A DNA stretch of 64,000 nucleotides. Source: Clostridia bacterium (GTDB lineage: Bacteria; Bacillota; Clostridia; Lachnospirales; Lachnospiraceae). The notes under the pieces are model-generated. The model was given only the letters and a program-made list of their open reading frames with translations. It was not told where the DNA came from and did not search any database. The stretch covers positions 1 through 64,000 of the forward strand of contig QKJQ01000004.1 of NCBI GenBank assembly GCA_003249225.1. The letters run 5' to 3'. The position numbers and the translations under genes were made by a program. Below are positions 9,478 through 18,112 of the stretch, one piece after another (within the stretch, counting starts at the first letter, position 1; each line of letters begins with the position of its first letter).

Positions 9478-10404
9478 ATGACAACGGTTTCGTATCTTAT
9501 TATCGGATCACTTGCTCTGTTGTCCTTCGTTTTGCTTATGCGCCTTTTTATGCTGCGCTACCAGCTTTATCTTATCCGAAAACAACTTTCATTTCTTGCC
9601 GGTGCCCAGACCAATCTATTGTTAACTTCACAGATTCGTTTCAGGGAAACACAGGCTCTGCTTCTTGATATTAATCAGGTCCTGCAGCGGGAACGGGCAC
9701 TGACACTGCAGATCAACAAGCTGAATCTCAATTTTAAAGAAACGATAACCAGTATATCACACGATATCAGAACGCCTCTGACATCGGCTATTGGCTATCT
9801 GCAGATGATGGAGCGGCAGAATCTTACTCAGGATGCACAGCGTGAATATCTGCTGATCATCGAAAAGAGAATTCGTGCGGTACAGCGCATGCTGGACCAG
9901 CTTTTTGAATATGCAAGACTCGAATCCGGGGAACTGCAGTTCCAGGAAGAAACAATCAATGTCAGTAATTTGCTGCGGGATACGCTTGGCATGTTCTATA
10001 ATGATTTTCTTGAAAAAGATACCGAACCTTCCATAACCATTCCGGAAGAAGCCGTGCTGCTTATGGGAGACCGTGCTGCATTAAAACGCATCTTTGAGAA
10101 TATCATGCACAATGCTCTTGTACACGGAACCGGTTCGTACGGTGTTCATATGGAGACAGCGACAGATCAGTGCAGGATTATTTTCTCCAATCAGACAGAT
10201 TCTATCGAAGAGGATGATATTGATCGGATCTTTGAACGTTTCTTTACCACCGATAAATCCCGCACGAAAAAATCCACCGGTCTTGGCCTGTCCATTGCAA
10301 AGAAACTTACGGAAGAAATGAAGGGATCCATTGGTGCTTTTCTTACCGGTGATATATTTAGTATTCAGCTTACCTTTCCTATCATAGCATCTCATGGAAA
10401 GTAA
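9478..10404 (+). CDS. Membrane histidine kinase
   Basis: The 308-residue sensor has a single N-terminal transmembrane helix (about residues 5-27), a short linker coiled region, a HisKA domain with SISHDIRTPL (H95), and a HATPase domain with N-box IMHNALVHG and G2 motif GLGLSIAKKL. There is almost no extracytoplasmic part, so it may sense through the neighbouring ABC permease, as known for intramembrane-sensing kinases. AGGAGG precedes the ATG at 9478. It follows the permease by 63 bases and should phosphorylate the regulator at 6862. Confidence 0.9.
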   Translation: MTTVSYLIIGSLALLSFVLLMRLFMLRYQLYLIRKQLSFLAGAQTNLLLTSQIRFRETQALLLDINQVLQRERALTLQINKLNLNFKETITSISHDIRTPLTSAIGYLQMMERQNLTQDAQREYLLIIEKRIRAVQRMLDQLFEYARLESGELQFQEETINVSNLLRDTLGMFYNDFLEKDTEPSITIPEEAVLLMGDRAALKRIFENIMHNALVHGTGSYGVHMETATDQCRIIFSNQTDSIEEDDIDRIFERFFTTDKSRTKKSTGLGLSIAKKLTEEMKGSIGAFLTGDIFSIQLTFPIIASHGK

Positions 10405-10444
10405 TGGTAAGATTACAATTCCCAGATAAGATAAGTCGAAAAAG

Positions 10445-10480
10445 AAAAGAAGTGCACGAAACAGTGCACTTCTTTTTATC
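10445..10480 (+). terminator. Intrinsic terminator of the kinase operon
   Basis: A 12-bp stem (10445-10456 with 10465-10476) with an 8-base loop is followed by a T-rich run, 40 bases after the kinase stop. Confidence 0.85.
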
Positions 10481-10516
10481 ATTCTCATTTTTATTTTTTT
10501 CATTTTGTTAACAGTA

Positions 10517-11542
10517 TTATTTTACTGTTTTCATCAATTCTGCAAAGAAAGCAAGGGCAAGTCCCTGTCCCCAGCCCTGAATCCAGGTCTTTGGTACATT
10601 GCGGTATCCTTCACGGTCCTTCATGACTGCGGTTCCGCCGGATACATTAAGTACTCTTCCGTCTTCTGTTACATTTTTTGCAACGCCCTCGATTGCTTTA
10701 TTGATGTATTTGCTGTATAAAGGATTCTTCGAAGCTGTCATTGCAGCTGCAATACCGCAGGATGCAGATACTTCTTCGTAAGAACCGTTGTCATCCAGAA
10801 TCGTTCTCCACAGACCGTCTTCTGTCTGCATGGATTTTAAAGCAGCAAGCTGATCTCTGAGGGAGCAGTCAATGTCCATAAACGGAGGATAAAGATAGCA
10901 TTCCGGTAGTCTGATTCCGACCTGTGACATTGTGTAAGCTGCCCAGGCATTGGCACGTGCCCAATAAAATCCGGACATATGATCCTGATTGATGTTGTTG
11001 TAACCATGGTACCAGAAGCTTGTCGCAGGATCCTGCAAGTATTTGATATGCCAAAAATAATTATTCAAGGCATCGTTAATGATCTCATCATCTTTTAATT
11101 TGATACCAACACGGAGCATGAAGAATGCTGCCATAAATAAGGTATCTGCCCAAGCCTGCTCCGGGAAATCGTTGTTTACCGACACCGTATGCTGCAATAC
11201 ATTTTTTCCAAAACGCAGTGCTCTGTTTCTAAGATAATCTATTTTATCGAGTGCAATCTTCCAATATTTTTCGTCCCCTGTTGCTTCATACAAGGTAATC
11301 AGACAGTGTCCCATCGCACAGGTATTCACTGTCCAGCTTGGGAGTCCGAGCTCAATGTATTCATCTACTCTTGCCTTCATTAACTCAAGGTATTCTTTTT
11401 TCCCAGTTGCAACATAGGCTTCACTGATTCCATAATAAGCAACACCACATGGCCAGTCCCATGTAAGATCCATCGCCATTGTCTTTTTTACTATCGCATC
11501 CATCATAGACTCAATCTGTTCTTTTTCAAATTGAAGCTTCAT
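10517..11542 (-). CDS. GH105/GH88 unsaturated glucuronyl/galacturonyl hydrolase
   Basis: The 341-residue (alpha/alpha)6-barrel protein resembles YteR/YesR-type hydrolases that cleave the unsaturated uronic acid left by pectin or rhamnogalacturonan lyases. It shows DLTWDWPCGVAYYGI, the likely catalytic aspartate in QAWADTLFMAAFF, SGFYWARANAWAAY and the late KTWIQGWGQGLALAFF. No signal peptide, so it acts in the cytosol on imported oligosaccharides. GAGAAGGG precedes the ATG. It stands alone; no sugar transporter is nearby. Assignment to GH105 rather than GH88 is a judgement from overall length and motifs. Confidence 0.85.
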   Translation of the reverse strand: MKLQFEKEQIESMMDAIVKKTMAMDLTWDWPCGVAYYGISEAYVATGKKEYLELMKARVDEYIELGLPSWTVNTCAMGHCLITLYEATGDEKYWKIALDKIDYLRNRALRFGKNVLQHTVSVNNDFPEQAWADTLFMAAFFMLRVGIKLKDDEIINDALNNYFWHIKYLQDPATSFWYHGYNNINQDHMSGFYWARANAWAAYTMSQVGIRLPECYLYPPFMDIDCSLRDQLAALKSMQTEDGLWRTILDDNGSYEEVSASCGIAAAMTASKNPLYSKYINKAIEGVAKNVTEDGRVLNVSGGTAVMKDREGYRNVPKTWIQGWGQGLALAFFAELMKTVK

Positions 11543-11870
11543 ATCTACCCTTCTCCATTCCTGCGCTTTTACGCATTCGTAAATTTTATCGAAATTTCCA
11601 TTCCTATGTTTTTTATACCAGTGAATAAAAGCTCATTCAACTACTAAACAATCAAAAAACATGTAAAATAAATCATTTAACCGATTGGTACCAAAAGCAT
11701 CGATCTGAATCCATAAGGTTCGATCCAAATCCACAAACATAGTTTCAGAACCTTGGTCGCCTGACCCTGTTCATCATAGCACAATTTCCGAAACGTAACA
11801 AGGCAATGCTAGAATATGATACATAATGTATTAAAAAAATCCCCCGCATAAGATAGCGGGGGAAAGTAAA
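11543..11870. other. Intergenic region with a TTGGTACCAA palindrome
   Basis: No gene is seen in these 328 bases. A perfect 10-bp palindrome TTGGTACCAA sits at 11685-11694, roughly 140 bases upstream of the minus-strand GH105 start, and could be an operator. Two similar 16-base segments (around 11699 and 11718) follow it. The end nearest hydA holds that operon's terminator. Confidence 0.4.
11833..11863 (-). terminator. Terminator of the hydrogenase operon
   Basis: Read on the minus strand, a GC-rich 8-bp stem (11856-11863 with 11840-11847) is followed by seven U residues (11833-11839), directly after the hydA stop. Confidence 0.9.
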
Positions 11871-13616
11871 TTACTGAATTTTTCTCTTAACGTATTTCGT
11901 ATGAAGTGTTTCGTGTGCCTTGTGTCCACCTGGTGTTCCAAGGTATTCTTCATAAAGCTTTTTGATGTTCGGATTGTCATGAGATTTACGAAGATCTTTG
12001 CTTGCATCCTCATCATAAAGAGCTTTTGCACGAAGTGCACGATAATCAACAAAGTTACGTGTCTTAGAATCAACGATCGGCTGTCCGCCACCATTGATAC
12101 ATCCACCCGGACATCCCATGATTTCAACGAACTGATAGTTTGCTTCACCGTTCTTGATCTTGGTAAGAAGATCATGTGCATTCTTCAGACCCGATGCTAC
12201 AGCAACATTTACGGTAAGTCCTGCTACGTCATAACTTGCTTCTTTAATTCCCTGCATACCACGAACTTCTGTAAATTCAATCGGACTGTCAGGATTTTCT
12301 CCGGTAAGCTTCCAAACTGCTGTACGAAGAGCTGCTTCCATAACACCGCCGGATACACCAAAGATTACAGATGCACCTGTGCTCTCGCCAAGCGGATTGT
12401 CAAATTCTTCATCCGGAAGCTCTAAGAAATTGATGCCTGTGCGTTCAACCATACGAACAAGTTCTCTGGTCGTCATAGCGATATCAACATCCGGTACGCC
12501 TGCTGCGCTCTGATGATCACGGCCGATTTCGAATTTCTTAGCAGTACAAGGCATTACACTGACACTTACGATCTTCTTTGGATCGATGTGATTCTTTTCA
12601 GCATAATAGGTCTTTAACATAGCGCCGAACATCTGCTGAGGAGATTTACAGGTTGACATATTATCAATCATATCAGGGAAGTAGTGTTCACAATACTTAA
12701 CCCAGCCTGGAGAACAGGATGTGATCAAAGGAAGTGTACCACCCTTGCTTACGCGATCAAGTAATTCATTTGCTTCTTCGATAATGGTAAGATCCGCTGC
12801 AAAATCAGTATCAAATACCTGTGCAAAACCAAGACGACGAAGTGCAGATACCATCTTTCCTTCTACGTTGGTTCCGATTGGAAGACCAAAGCCTTCACCA
12901 AGTGCTGCACGTACAGAAGGAGCTGTCTGAACAACTACATGTTTATCAGGATCTGCAAGAGCTGCAAGTACTTCATCAACAGCGTCTTTTTCTGCAAGCG
13001 CTCCGGTAGGACATACAGCGATACACTGTCCGCAGGATACACAGGATGTTTCTCCAAGACCCATTCCAAATGGACTTGCAATATGTGTTTCGAATCCTCT
13101 TTCATTTGCGCCAATAACACCAACCGACTGAACCTGTTCACAGACAGCGGTACATCTGCGGCAAAGAATACATTTGCTGTTGTCACGAATCATATGTGCT
13201 GCAGAATCGTCGATCTTGCTGTGTGTCATCTCACCTGAATACAGGCTTTCATTATCAACACCAAGTTCTTTGCTTAAGCTCTGCAATTCACAATTTCCAC
13301 TGCGTACGCAGGAAAGACATCTTTTATTGTGATTGGATAAGATCAACTGTAATGTTTTCTTTCTTGAATCAATTACCTTCGGGGTATTTGTCCAAATTTC
13401 CATTCCTTCATTTACCGGATAAACACAGGAAGCCACAAGGCTTCTTGCGCCTTTCACTTCAACAACACAGATACGGCAGGCACCGATCTCATTGATCTCT
13501 TTTAAAAAGCAAAGAGTCGGAATATCGATATGTGCTACTCTGGCCGCTTCAAGAATGGTTGAACCTTTGGGTGCGCTGACTGACACACCGTTTATCTTAA
13601 TAGTAACGGTTTCCAT
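11871..13616 (-). CDS. hydA: [FeFe] hydrogenase catalytic subunit, HydA/HndD type
   Basis: The 581-residue catalytic subunit of a multimeric, NAD(P)-linked, probably electron-bifurcating hydrogenase. In order: N-terminal [2Fe-2S] domain (CRICVVEV), a His-Cys [4Fe-4S] segment (NKRCLSCVRSGNC), two ferredoxin [4Fe-4S] motifs (CILCRRCTAVC and CVSCGQCIAVC), then the H-cluster domain with L1 TSCSPGW, L2 MPCTAKKFE and L3 MGCPGGCINGGGQP. In L1 the second cysteine of the common TSCCP motif is serine. It is the last gene of the hydC-to-hydA operon, 193 bases after hydB. AAGGAGG precedes the ATG. Confidence 0.93.
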   Translation of the reverse strand: METVTIKINGVSVSAPKGSTILEAARVAHIDIPTLCFLKEINEIGACRICVVEVKGARSLVASCVYPVNEGMEIWTNTPKVIDSRKKTLQLILSNHNKRCLSCVRSGNCELQSLSKELGVDNESLYSGEMTHSKIDDSAAHMIRDNSKCILCRRCTAVCEQVQSVGVIGANERGFETHIASPFGMGLGETSCVSCGQCIAVCPTGALAEKDAVDEVLAALADPDKHVVVQTAPSVRAALGEGFGLPIGTNVEGKMVSALRRLGFAQVFDTDFAADLTIIEEANELLDRVSKGGTLPLITSCSPGWVKYCEHYFPDMIDNMSTCKSPQQMFGAMLKTYYAEKNHIDPKKIVSVSVMPCTAKKFEIGRDHQSAAGVPDVDIAMTTRELVRMVERTGINFLELPDEEFDNPLGESTGASVIFGVSGGVMEAALRTAVWKLTGENPDSPIEFTEVRGMQGIKEASYDVAGLTVNVAVASGLKNAHDLLTKIKNGEANYQFVEIMGCPGGCINGGGQPIVDSKTRNFVDYRALRAKALYDEDASKDLRKSHDNPNIKKLYEEYLGTPGGHKAHETLHTKYVKRKIQ

Positions 13617-13809
13617 CTGAATCCTCCTTAAAAAATTCTACTGTTTATTCAAATTATTCATAATCTCTAAAATTATTCGTAAACTATGTTACTTGTAATT
13701 TATGTATCGATGTAATCTATGATTCATACCAGTTTTCACTCTATGCTCTCATCAATTACTCGTACTTGGATTATTTGTAATCTTTGATTTTTGTCTCAAA
13801 GAACTTTTT

Positions 13810-15600
13810 TTATCTCTTTGATATTGCACCCTTCTTACATTTTTCCATACATGCACCACATTTAACGCAGATGTCCGGATTGATAACATGAAGCTGTTTC
13901 AGAGATCCGGTGATAGCGCCTGCCGGACAGACTTTTGCACAAAGAGTACATCCGATACATTTGTCAGGATCAATAACAAAGGTCAGAAGGTCTTTACATA
14001 CGCCTGCAGGACATTTTTTATCTACTACGTGAGCAAGGTATTCATCCTTGAAGTAATGAAGTGTTGACAATACAGGGTTTGGTGCTGTCTGTCCAAGACC
14101 GCAAAGAGAATTCTCTTTGATGTGGTAACACAGTTTTTCAAGTTTATCAAGGTCTTCCATGGTTCCCTGTCCCTTGGTAATCTTGTCGAGGATTTCATAC
14201 ATACGTTTTGTTCCGATACGGCATGGAGTACATTTACCACAGGATTCTTCAACGGTGAAACCAAGGAAGAATTTTGCGATATCAACCATACAGTTGTCTT
14301 CATCCATTACGATCAGACCACCGGAACCCATCATGGAACCAATGGATAAAAGATTCTCGTAATCTATCTCAATGTCAAAGTGTTCTTGTGGAATACATCC
14401 GCCGGATGGTCCGCCAGTCTGAGCAGCTTTGAATTTCTTGCCGTTTGGAATACCGCCGCCGATTTCTTCTACAACTTCACGAAGCGTTGTTCCCATAGGG
14501 ATCTCAACAAGTCCGGTATTCATAACTTTTCCGCCGAGAGCAAATACTTTTGTTCCTTTTGATTTTTCTGTACCCATGGATTTGAACCAGTCAGCACCAT
14601 TTAAAATGATCTGAGGAACGTTTGCATAAGTCTCAACGTTATTTAAGATCGTAGGTTTCTGGAAGAGACCTTTTTCTGCTGGGAATGGAGGACGTGGGCG
14701 TGGCTCGCCTCTCTTACCTTCGATGGAAGTCATAAGAGCGGTTTCTTCACCACATACGAATGCTCCGGCACCAAGGCGGAGTTCAATATCAAAATCAAAT
14801 CCGCTTTCAAAGATGTTCTTTCCGAGTAAACCGTAGTTTCTTGCCTGTTCAATGGCGATGTTAAGACGGGTTACCGCGATTGGATATTCAGCACGTACAT
14901 AGATGTAGCCCTGAGATGCTCCGATTGCATACCCTGCAATTGTCATAGCCTCAAGTACAACGTGAGGATCGCCTTCAAGTACGGAACGGTCCATGAACGC
15001 ACCTGGGTCACCTTCGTCAGCATTACAGCAGACATATTTCTGTCCGCCCTTTACAAGGTCTTTAGCCAGTGACCACTTACGTCCAGTAGGGAAGCCGGCA
15101 CCGCCGCGGCCACGAAGTCCGCTGTCAAGAATATTCTTGATTACATCATCCGGAGTCATAGCGGTCAGCACTTTACCAAGAGCTTCATAACCATTTCTTC
15201 CGATGTATTCATCAATGTTCTCTGGATCAATAACACCACAGTTACGAAGAGCGATTCTGTGCTGTTTCTTATAGAATGTTGTTTCTGATAAAGGTTTTAC
15301 CTTACCGTCTTTTGATGTCTCACTGTAAACAAGACGGCTGACAGGTCTTCCTTTTAATAAATGTTCTGATACGATCTCCGAAACGTCTTCATTCTTCACC
15401 ATGGAGTAGAATGTTCCTTCCGGATATATGAGCATAATCGGTCCGAGGGCGCAGAGTCCGTGACAACCAGTCTGTACCACTGCAACTTCTTCTTCAAGAC
15501 CGACTTTCTCGATCTCTGACTGCAGTGTCTTCATGATAGTCTGACTTCCTGAGGAATTACAGCCCGTACCACCACAAACCAACACATGTGAACGATACAT
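13810..15600 (-). CDS. hydB: Hydrogenase NADH-binding flavoprotein subunit, HydB/HndC (NuoF-like)
   Basis: The 596-residue subunit carries electrons between NAD(H), via FMN and Fe-S clusters, and HydA. Visible are an N-terminal thioredoxin-like [2Fe-2S] domain (CGGTGC and GCHGLC), the FMN/NADH site GLRGRGGAGFPTGRKW and GAGAFVCGEETALM, the NuoF-type cluster ligands ESCGKCTPCRIGTKRM, and two C-terminal ferredoxin motifs (CIGCTLCAKVCP and CVKCGACMEKC). This domain set matches bifurcating HydB. It follows the HndB-like gene by 18 bases. Confidence 0.94.
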   Translation of the reverse strand: MYRSHVLVCGGTGCNSSGSQTIMKTLQSEIEKVGLEEEVAVVQTGCHGLCALGPIMLIYPEGTFYSMVKNEDVSEIVSEHLLKGRPVSRLVYSETSKDGKVKPLSETTFYKKQHRIALRNCGVIDPENIDEYIGRNGYEALGKVLTAMTPDDVIKNILDSGLRGRGGAGFPTGRKWSLAKDLVKGGQKYVCCNADEGDPGAFMDRSVLEGDPHVVLEAMTIAGYAIGASQGYIYVRAEYPIAVTRLNIAIEQARNYGLLGKNIFESGFDFDIELRLGAGAFVCGEETALMTSIEGKRGEPRPRPPFPAEKGLFQKPTILNNVETYANVPQIILNGADWFKSMGTEKSKGTKVFALGGKVMNTGLVEIPMGTTLREVVEEIGGGIPNGKKFKAAQTGGPSGGCIPQEHFDIEIDYENLLSIGSMMGSGGLIVMDEDNCMVDIAKFFLGFTVEESCGKCTPCRIGTKRMYEILDKITKGQGTMEDLDKLEKLCYHIKENSLCGLGQTAPNPVLSTLHYFKDEYLAHVVDKKCPAGVCKDLLTFVIDPDKCIGCTLCAKVCPAGAITGSLKQLHVINPDICVKCGACMEKCKKGAISKR

Positions 15601-15618
15601 AATGTTACCTCCTATTAA

Positions 15619-15990
15619 TTAGTTGATTGTATTTGAAATTGTGTATTCACCGATTACCTGCCCGCGCACTAAATGCTGGTCCACAATTTCAAGTGCTTTT
15701 TCGGGAGTAACTTTTACGTAGGTGACCTTTTCTTTTCCTGGTTCTAAAACTTCAACGATCGGCTCGAACTGACAAAGTCCGATGCAACCGGTCTGTATAA
15801 CTGCAACATTGCTTAATTCTTTTTTCTGAACAGCATCGGAAAGTGCAACAAGTACTGGTCTCGCACCGCTTGCAATACCGCAGGTAGCCATTCCGACAAC
15901 AACTCTTGTCTGAGTGTCAGATTCTTTACGTAATCCAACCTGTCCCTGCATTTTCTCTCTGATGGCTTTTAATTCTTCTAGAGATTTCAT
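15619..15990 (-). CDS. hndB: HndB-like thioredoxin-fold [2Fe-2S] ferredoxin subunit
   Basis: The 123-residue small subunit resembles HndB of the NADP-reducing hydrogenase HndABCD. It shows the thioredoxin-like ferredoxin motifs GMATCGIASGA and TGCIGLCQFEP. Only three cysteines (C37, C68, C72) are present in the whole protein, so a standard four-cysteine cluster would need another ligand. It lies between the GHKL ATPase gene and hydB with short gaps and a good AGGAGG-type site, and should belong to the same complex. Confidence 0.82.
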   Translation of the reverse strand: MKSLEELKAIREKMQGQVGLRKESDTQTRVVVGMATCGIASGARPVLVALSDAVQKKELSNVAVIQTGCIGLCQFEPIVEVLEPGKEKVTYVKVTPEKALEIVDQHLVRGQVIGEYTISNTIN

Positions 15991-16019
15991 GTGTTTCCTC
16001 CTTCATTGAATTTAATCCT

Positions 16020-16577
16020 CTAGTATACGTTTCCTCCATCGGTCTCGTTTCCATTCTCTCGTAAGTAATCAAGTATGTAAGCCGAAACATCCGGAGCATC
16101 CAGTGGTAATTCTCCTAAAATTTCACGAAATTCTCGGGTGTCCAGGGTAAAACTTTTTTCTCCATAGGTGTATCGGTAGACAAAATCGATATCCGGATGA
16201 TATACGATCAAAGTATGAATGGTAGCCGCCATGTCCCCAAGTGGCATTCTGTCAATGTGTGACAGTCCAAACGTTGCGGTGACTACTGTACCGATTCCCT
16301 TCTGGGATGTTATTGTAAAGTTTCCCCCTGTACTTTCCGCTGCGAGTTTAAAAAAAGGAACTCCAAGGCCGACTTTTCTGGTCGTTCTTGTCGTAAAGAA
16401 CGGATCGATTACCGCATTTACCTGTTCCTCTGTCATTCCGCACCCATTGTCCCGTATCACAATCAGCAGCAAATCTGTTGTCATATCGGCACTGACCTCG
16501 ATTTCAATCAAGGTTGCCTGTGCACGGACTGAATTCTCAGCAACATCCAGGATATTCAGTGAAAGTTCTGTCATCAT
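16020..16577 (-). CDS. GHKL-type ATP-binding protein in the hydrogenase operon
   Basis: The 185-residue protein is a stand-alone histidine-kinase-like ATPase domain: N-box LNILDVAENSVRA, G1 box DNGCGM, a FFTTR motif and G2 GLGVPFF. It has no HisKA domain, membrane segment or sensor, so it is more like an anti-sigma-factor kinase or an orphan module than a full sensor. The start (ATG ATG) follows AGGAGT by 10 bases. It lies between hydC and hndB in one operon, and a second GHKL protein is in the adjacent HydS operon. Role inferred to be regulatory. Confidence 0.75.
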   Translation of the reverse strand: MMTELSLNILDVAENSVRAQATLIEIEVSADMTTDLLLIVIRDNGCGMTEEQVNAVIDPFFTTRTTRKVGLGVPFFKLAAESTGGNFTITSQKGIGTVVTATFGLSHIDRMPLGDMAATIHTLIVYHPDIDFVYRYTYGEKSFTLDTREFREILGELPLDAPDVSAYILDYLRENGNETDGGNVY

Positions 16578-16645
16578 AATATTTTTACTCCTGTATGTAA
16601 CATACATTTGTATGTAATCGTCTGCCTAATGTACAGGCAACCATA

Positions 16646-17140
16646 TTATTCGTATTTTGCCAGAATTCCGCTTAATTCATTAATTGACAAACGACCGTAT
16701 ACATCATCGTTGATCATAAGTACTGGTGCAAGACCGCAAGCTCCGATACATCTGCAGGATTCAAGTGAAAACTTACCATCTTCTGTACATCCGCCGTCTT
16801 CAATTCCCAAAAGGACCTGTAATTCATCAAAAATATTACCGGCACCCTTAACGTAACATGCTGTACCTAAACATACGGAGACTTTATAACGTCCCTTTGG
16901 ATACAATGAGAACTGTGAATAGAACGTCACAACCCCGTATACCTTTTCAAGCGGAACTTCCATCTCTCTTGCTATTATGGTCTGTACTTCTCGTGGAAGA
17001 TAACCATAAATGTCCTGCGCCTTCTGCAATATTGGCATTAATGCACCTTTTTCATCCTTGCATTCAGCAATCATTTTCAAAAGCGCTGCTTCCTGCTCCT
17101 TTGTTCCTGCAAAAGGGACTGTTTTTTTCTGCGAACCCAT
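16646..17140 (-). CDS. hydC: Hydrogenase [2Fe-2S] subunit, HydC/HndA (NuoE-like)
   Basis: The 164-residue thioredoxin-like [2Fe-2S] subunit relays electrons to HydB. Visible are the helical N-terminal part (PILQKAQDIYGYLP, REMEVPLEKVYGVVTFYSQF) and the four cluster cysteines in VCLGTACYVKGA and ESCRCIGACG. It is the first gene of the hydrogenase operon; AAGGAGG precedes its ATG. A 145-base leader with a hairpin and a Rex-like site lies upstream. Confidence 0.93.
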   Translation of the reverse strand: MGSQKKTVPFAGTKEQEAALLKMIAECKDEKGALMPILQKAQDIYGYLPREVQTIIAREMEVPLEKVYGVVTFYSQFSLYPKGRYKVSVCLGTACYVKGAGNIFDELQVLLGIEDGGCTEDGKFSLESCRCIGACGLAPVLMINDDVYGRLSINELSGILAKYE

Positions 17141-17153
17141 TTACTGAACCTCC

Positions 17154-17171
17154 TTGACATTTTATTAACAA
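17154..17171 (-). promoter_or_regulatory. Possible Rex redox-repressor site before hydC
   Basis: On the minus strand, a perfect TTGTTAA half is followed by four bases and the imperfect half ATGTCAA (four of seven matches to TTAACAA). Clostridial Rex, an NADH/NAD sensor, is known to bind TTGTTAANNNNTTAACAA and to control hydrogenase genes. The site lies in the leader between the promoter and the hydC ribosome site. Confidence 0.35.
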
Positions 17172-17283
17172 TCTTGTGCCTACTATTAGTTCGATTTTCA
17201 CACCGCAAAAAAATATCATGTTCACTGTACCTTCAAAACACGGAACATGACATAATATGCAATGGACTATCGAAAGTGACCTT

Positions 17284-17292
17284 ATTATAGCA
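17284..17292 (-). promoter_or_regulatory. Extended -10 promoter of the hydrogenase operon
   Basis: On the minus strand TGCTATAAT forms an extended -10 element with perfect TATAAT. No good -35 box lies 17 bases upstream, which fits an extended -10 promoter. The predicted leader to hydC is about 135 bases. Confidence 0.5.
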
Positions 17293-17407
17293 TGCCTTAA
17301 AAAAAAATACCAGTAAAACTTGTGTCAAGACAGCTGTAAACATGGCATTTTATAAAAATTTAATGCAATTTAGGTTCATTATTTCTCTTTCTTTGCTATT
17401 GAAAAAA

Positions 17408-17435
17408 TTAAATCGATAATTTTTTATCGATTTAA
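17408..17435. promoter_or_regulatory. Perfect inverted repeat upstream of the hydrogenase promoter
   Basis: The arm TTAAATCGATA is repeated in inverted form after a 6-base centre ATTTTT. It lies about 120 bases upstream of the -10 box, outside any gene and not followed by a normal U-run in the minus direction, so an operator is more likely than a terminator. Confidence 0.4.
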
Positions 17436-17573
17436 AGTGCAAACTGTACGAAAATCTGGGTTGTTTCTGTACTTTTTCAACAGAAAGGGGTAACGGGCAA
17501 ACGGTTCCCCCCCTGATTCTGTGTTTTGCTGCATAAGTGCCTTGTTAGCTCCAGATATTTAGCAGCATATAAC

Positions 17574-17604
17574 AAAACCCATATCATTGATTCATGATAC
17601 GGGT
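17574..17604 (-). terminator. Terminator after veg
   Basis: On the minus strand an 11-bp stem (17594-17604 with 17577-17587), including one G-U pair that only pairs in that direction, is followed by a short U-run 45 bases after the veg stop. Confidence 0.7.
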
Positions 17605-17648
17605 CTTCCTATTTATTATGTTTATGTAATTTCTGATTCACTGCATTT

Positions 17649-17891
17649 CTAGCATAGAACTATTTCAACTTCTCTTGTTAATACATCTGCATATTGAAAA
17701 GACATTACCTTGCAACTTTCAGTATATGCATCTTTCACCTGGATAATAAAAACACTTGGATATGTTGCTGAAATAACGCCTTCTGTTACGTCAACTTTGT
17801 TGCGACCTTTGTTGGCTTTTATAAGAACTCTTCTTCCAACGTTATTCACTACTGAATTTCTTACAGCGCACATATTTGCCGGTTGTCTCAT
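17649..17891 (-). CDS. veg: Veg family protein
   Basis: The 80-residue protein matches the Veg family (biofilm/sporulation-related in Bacillus, exact role open): RRVLIKANKGRNKVDVTEG, SATYPSVFIIQV, and the C-terminal FQYADVLTREVEIVLC. The ATG at 17891 follows GGAGG by 6 bases; the frame is open 30 codons further upstream but the family starts near here. It has its own sigma-A promoter and terminator, so it is independent of the hydrogenase operons that flank it. Confidence 0.85.
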   Translation of the reverse strand: MRQPANMCAVRNSVVNNVGRRVLIKANKGRNKVDVTEGVISATYPSVFIIQVKDAYTESCKVMSFQYADVLTREVEIVLC

Positions 17892-18029
17892 ATTAGTCCT
17901 CCAAATCTGCAGTTTGCCGTCTCCCCGGTTCTGCGAATCATCACTATGGCTGATATTTATGTTAACCAAATCCATATGCACCTCACAAACATCAGATCAA
18001 ACACAATATAAGCCGTTTACATCAGTAAT

Positions 18030-18058
18030 ACAATACCACATATTGGGCCTACCGTCAA
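18030..18058 (-). promoter_or_regulatory. Sigma-A promoter of veg
   Basis: On the minus strand TTGACG, a 17-base spacer and TATTGT lie about 140 bases before the veg ATG. Confidence 0.55.
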
Positions 18059-18078
18059 GGTTTATCGCATTATGCACA

Positions 18079-18112
18079 AAAAAGAAGTGCATAATTTTGA
18101 AAAATTATGCAC
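18079..18112 (-). terminator. Terminator of the HydS/PHP operon
   Basis: On the minus strand an 11-bp perfect stem (18102-18112 with 18087-18097) with a 4-base loop is followed by TTCTTTTTT. Confidence 0.8.

Larger units (their letters stand above)
17141..17648. other. Leader and control region of the hydrogenase operon
   Basis: No gene is seen in these 508 bases. Read on the minus strand it holds a perfect 11-bp inverted repeat (17408-17418 with 17425-17435), an extended -10 box TGCTATAAT (minus strand, 17284-17292), an 8-bp leader hairpin (17216-17223 with 17243-17250), and a Rex-like 18-base site (17154-17171) just before the hydC ribosome site. The veg terminator is at the far end. Confidence 0.55.
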
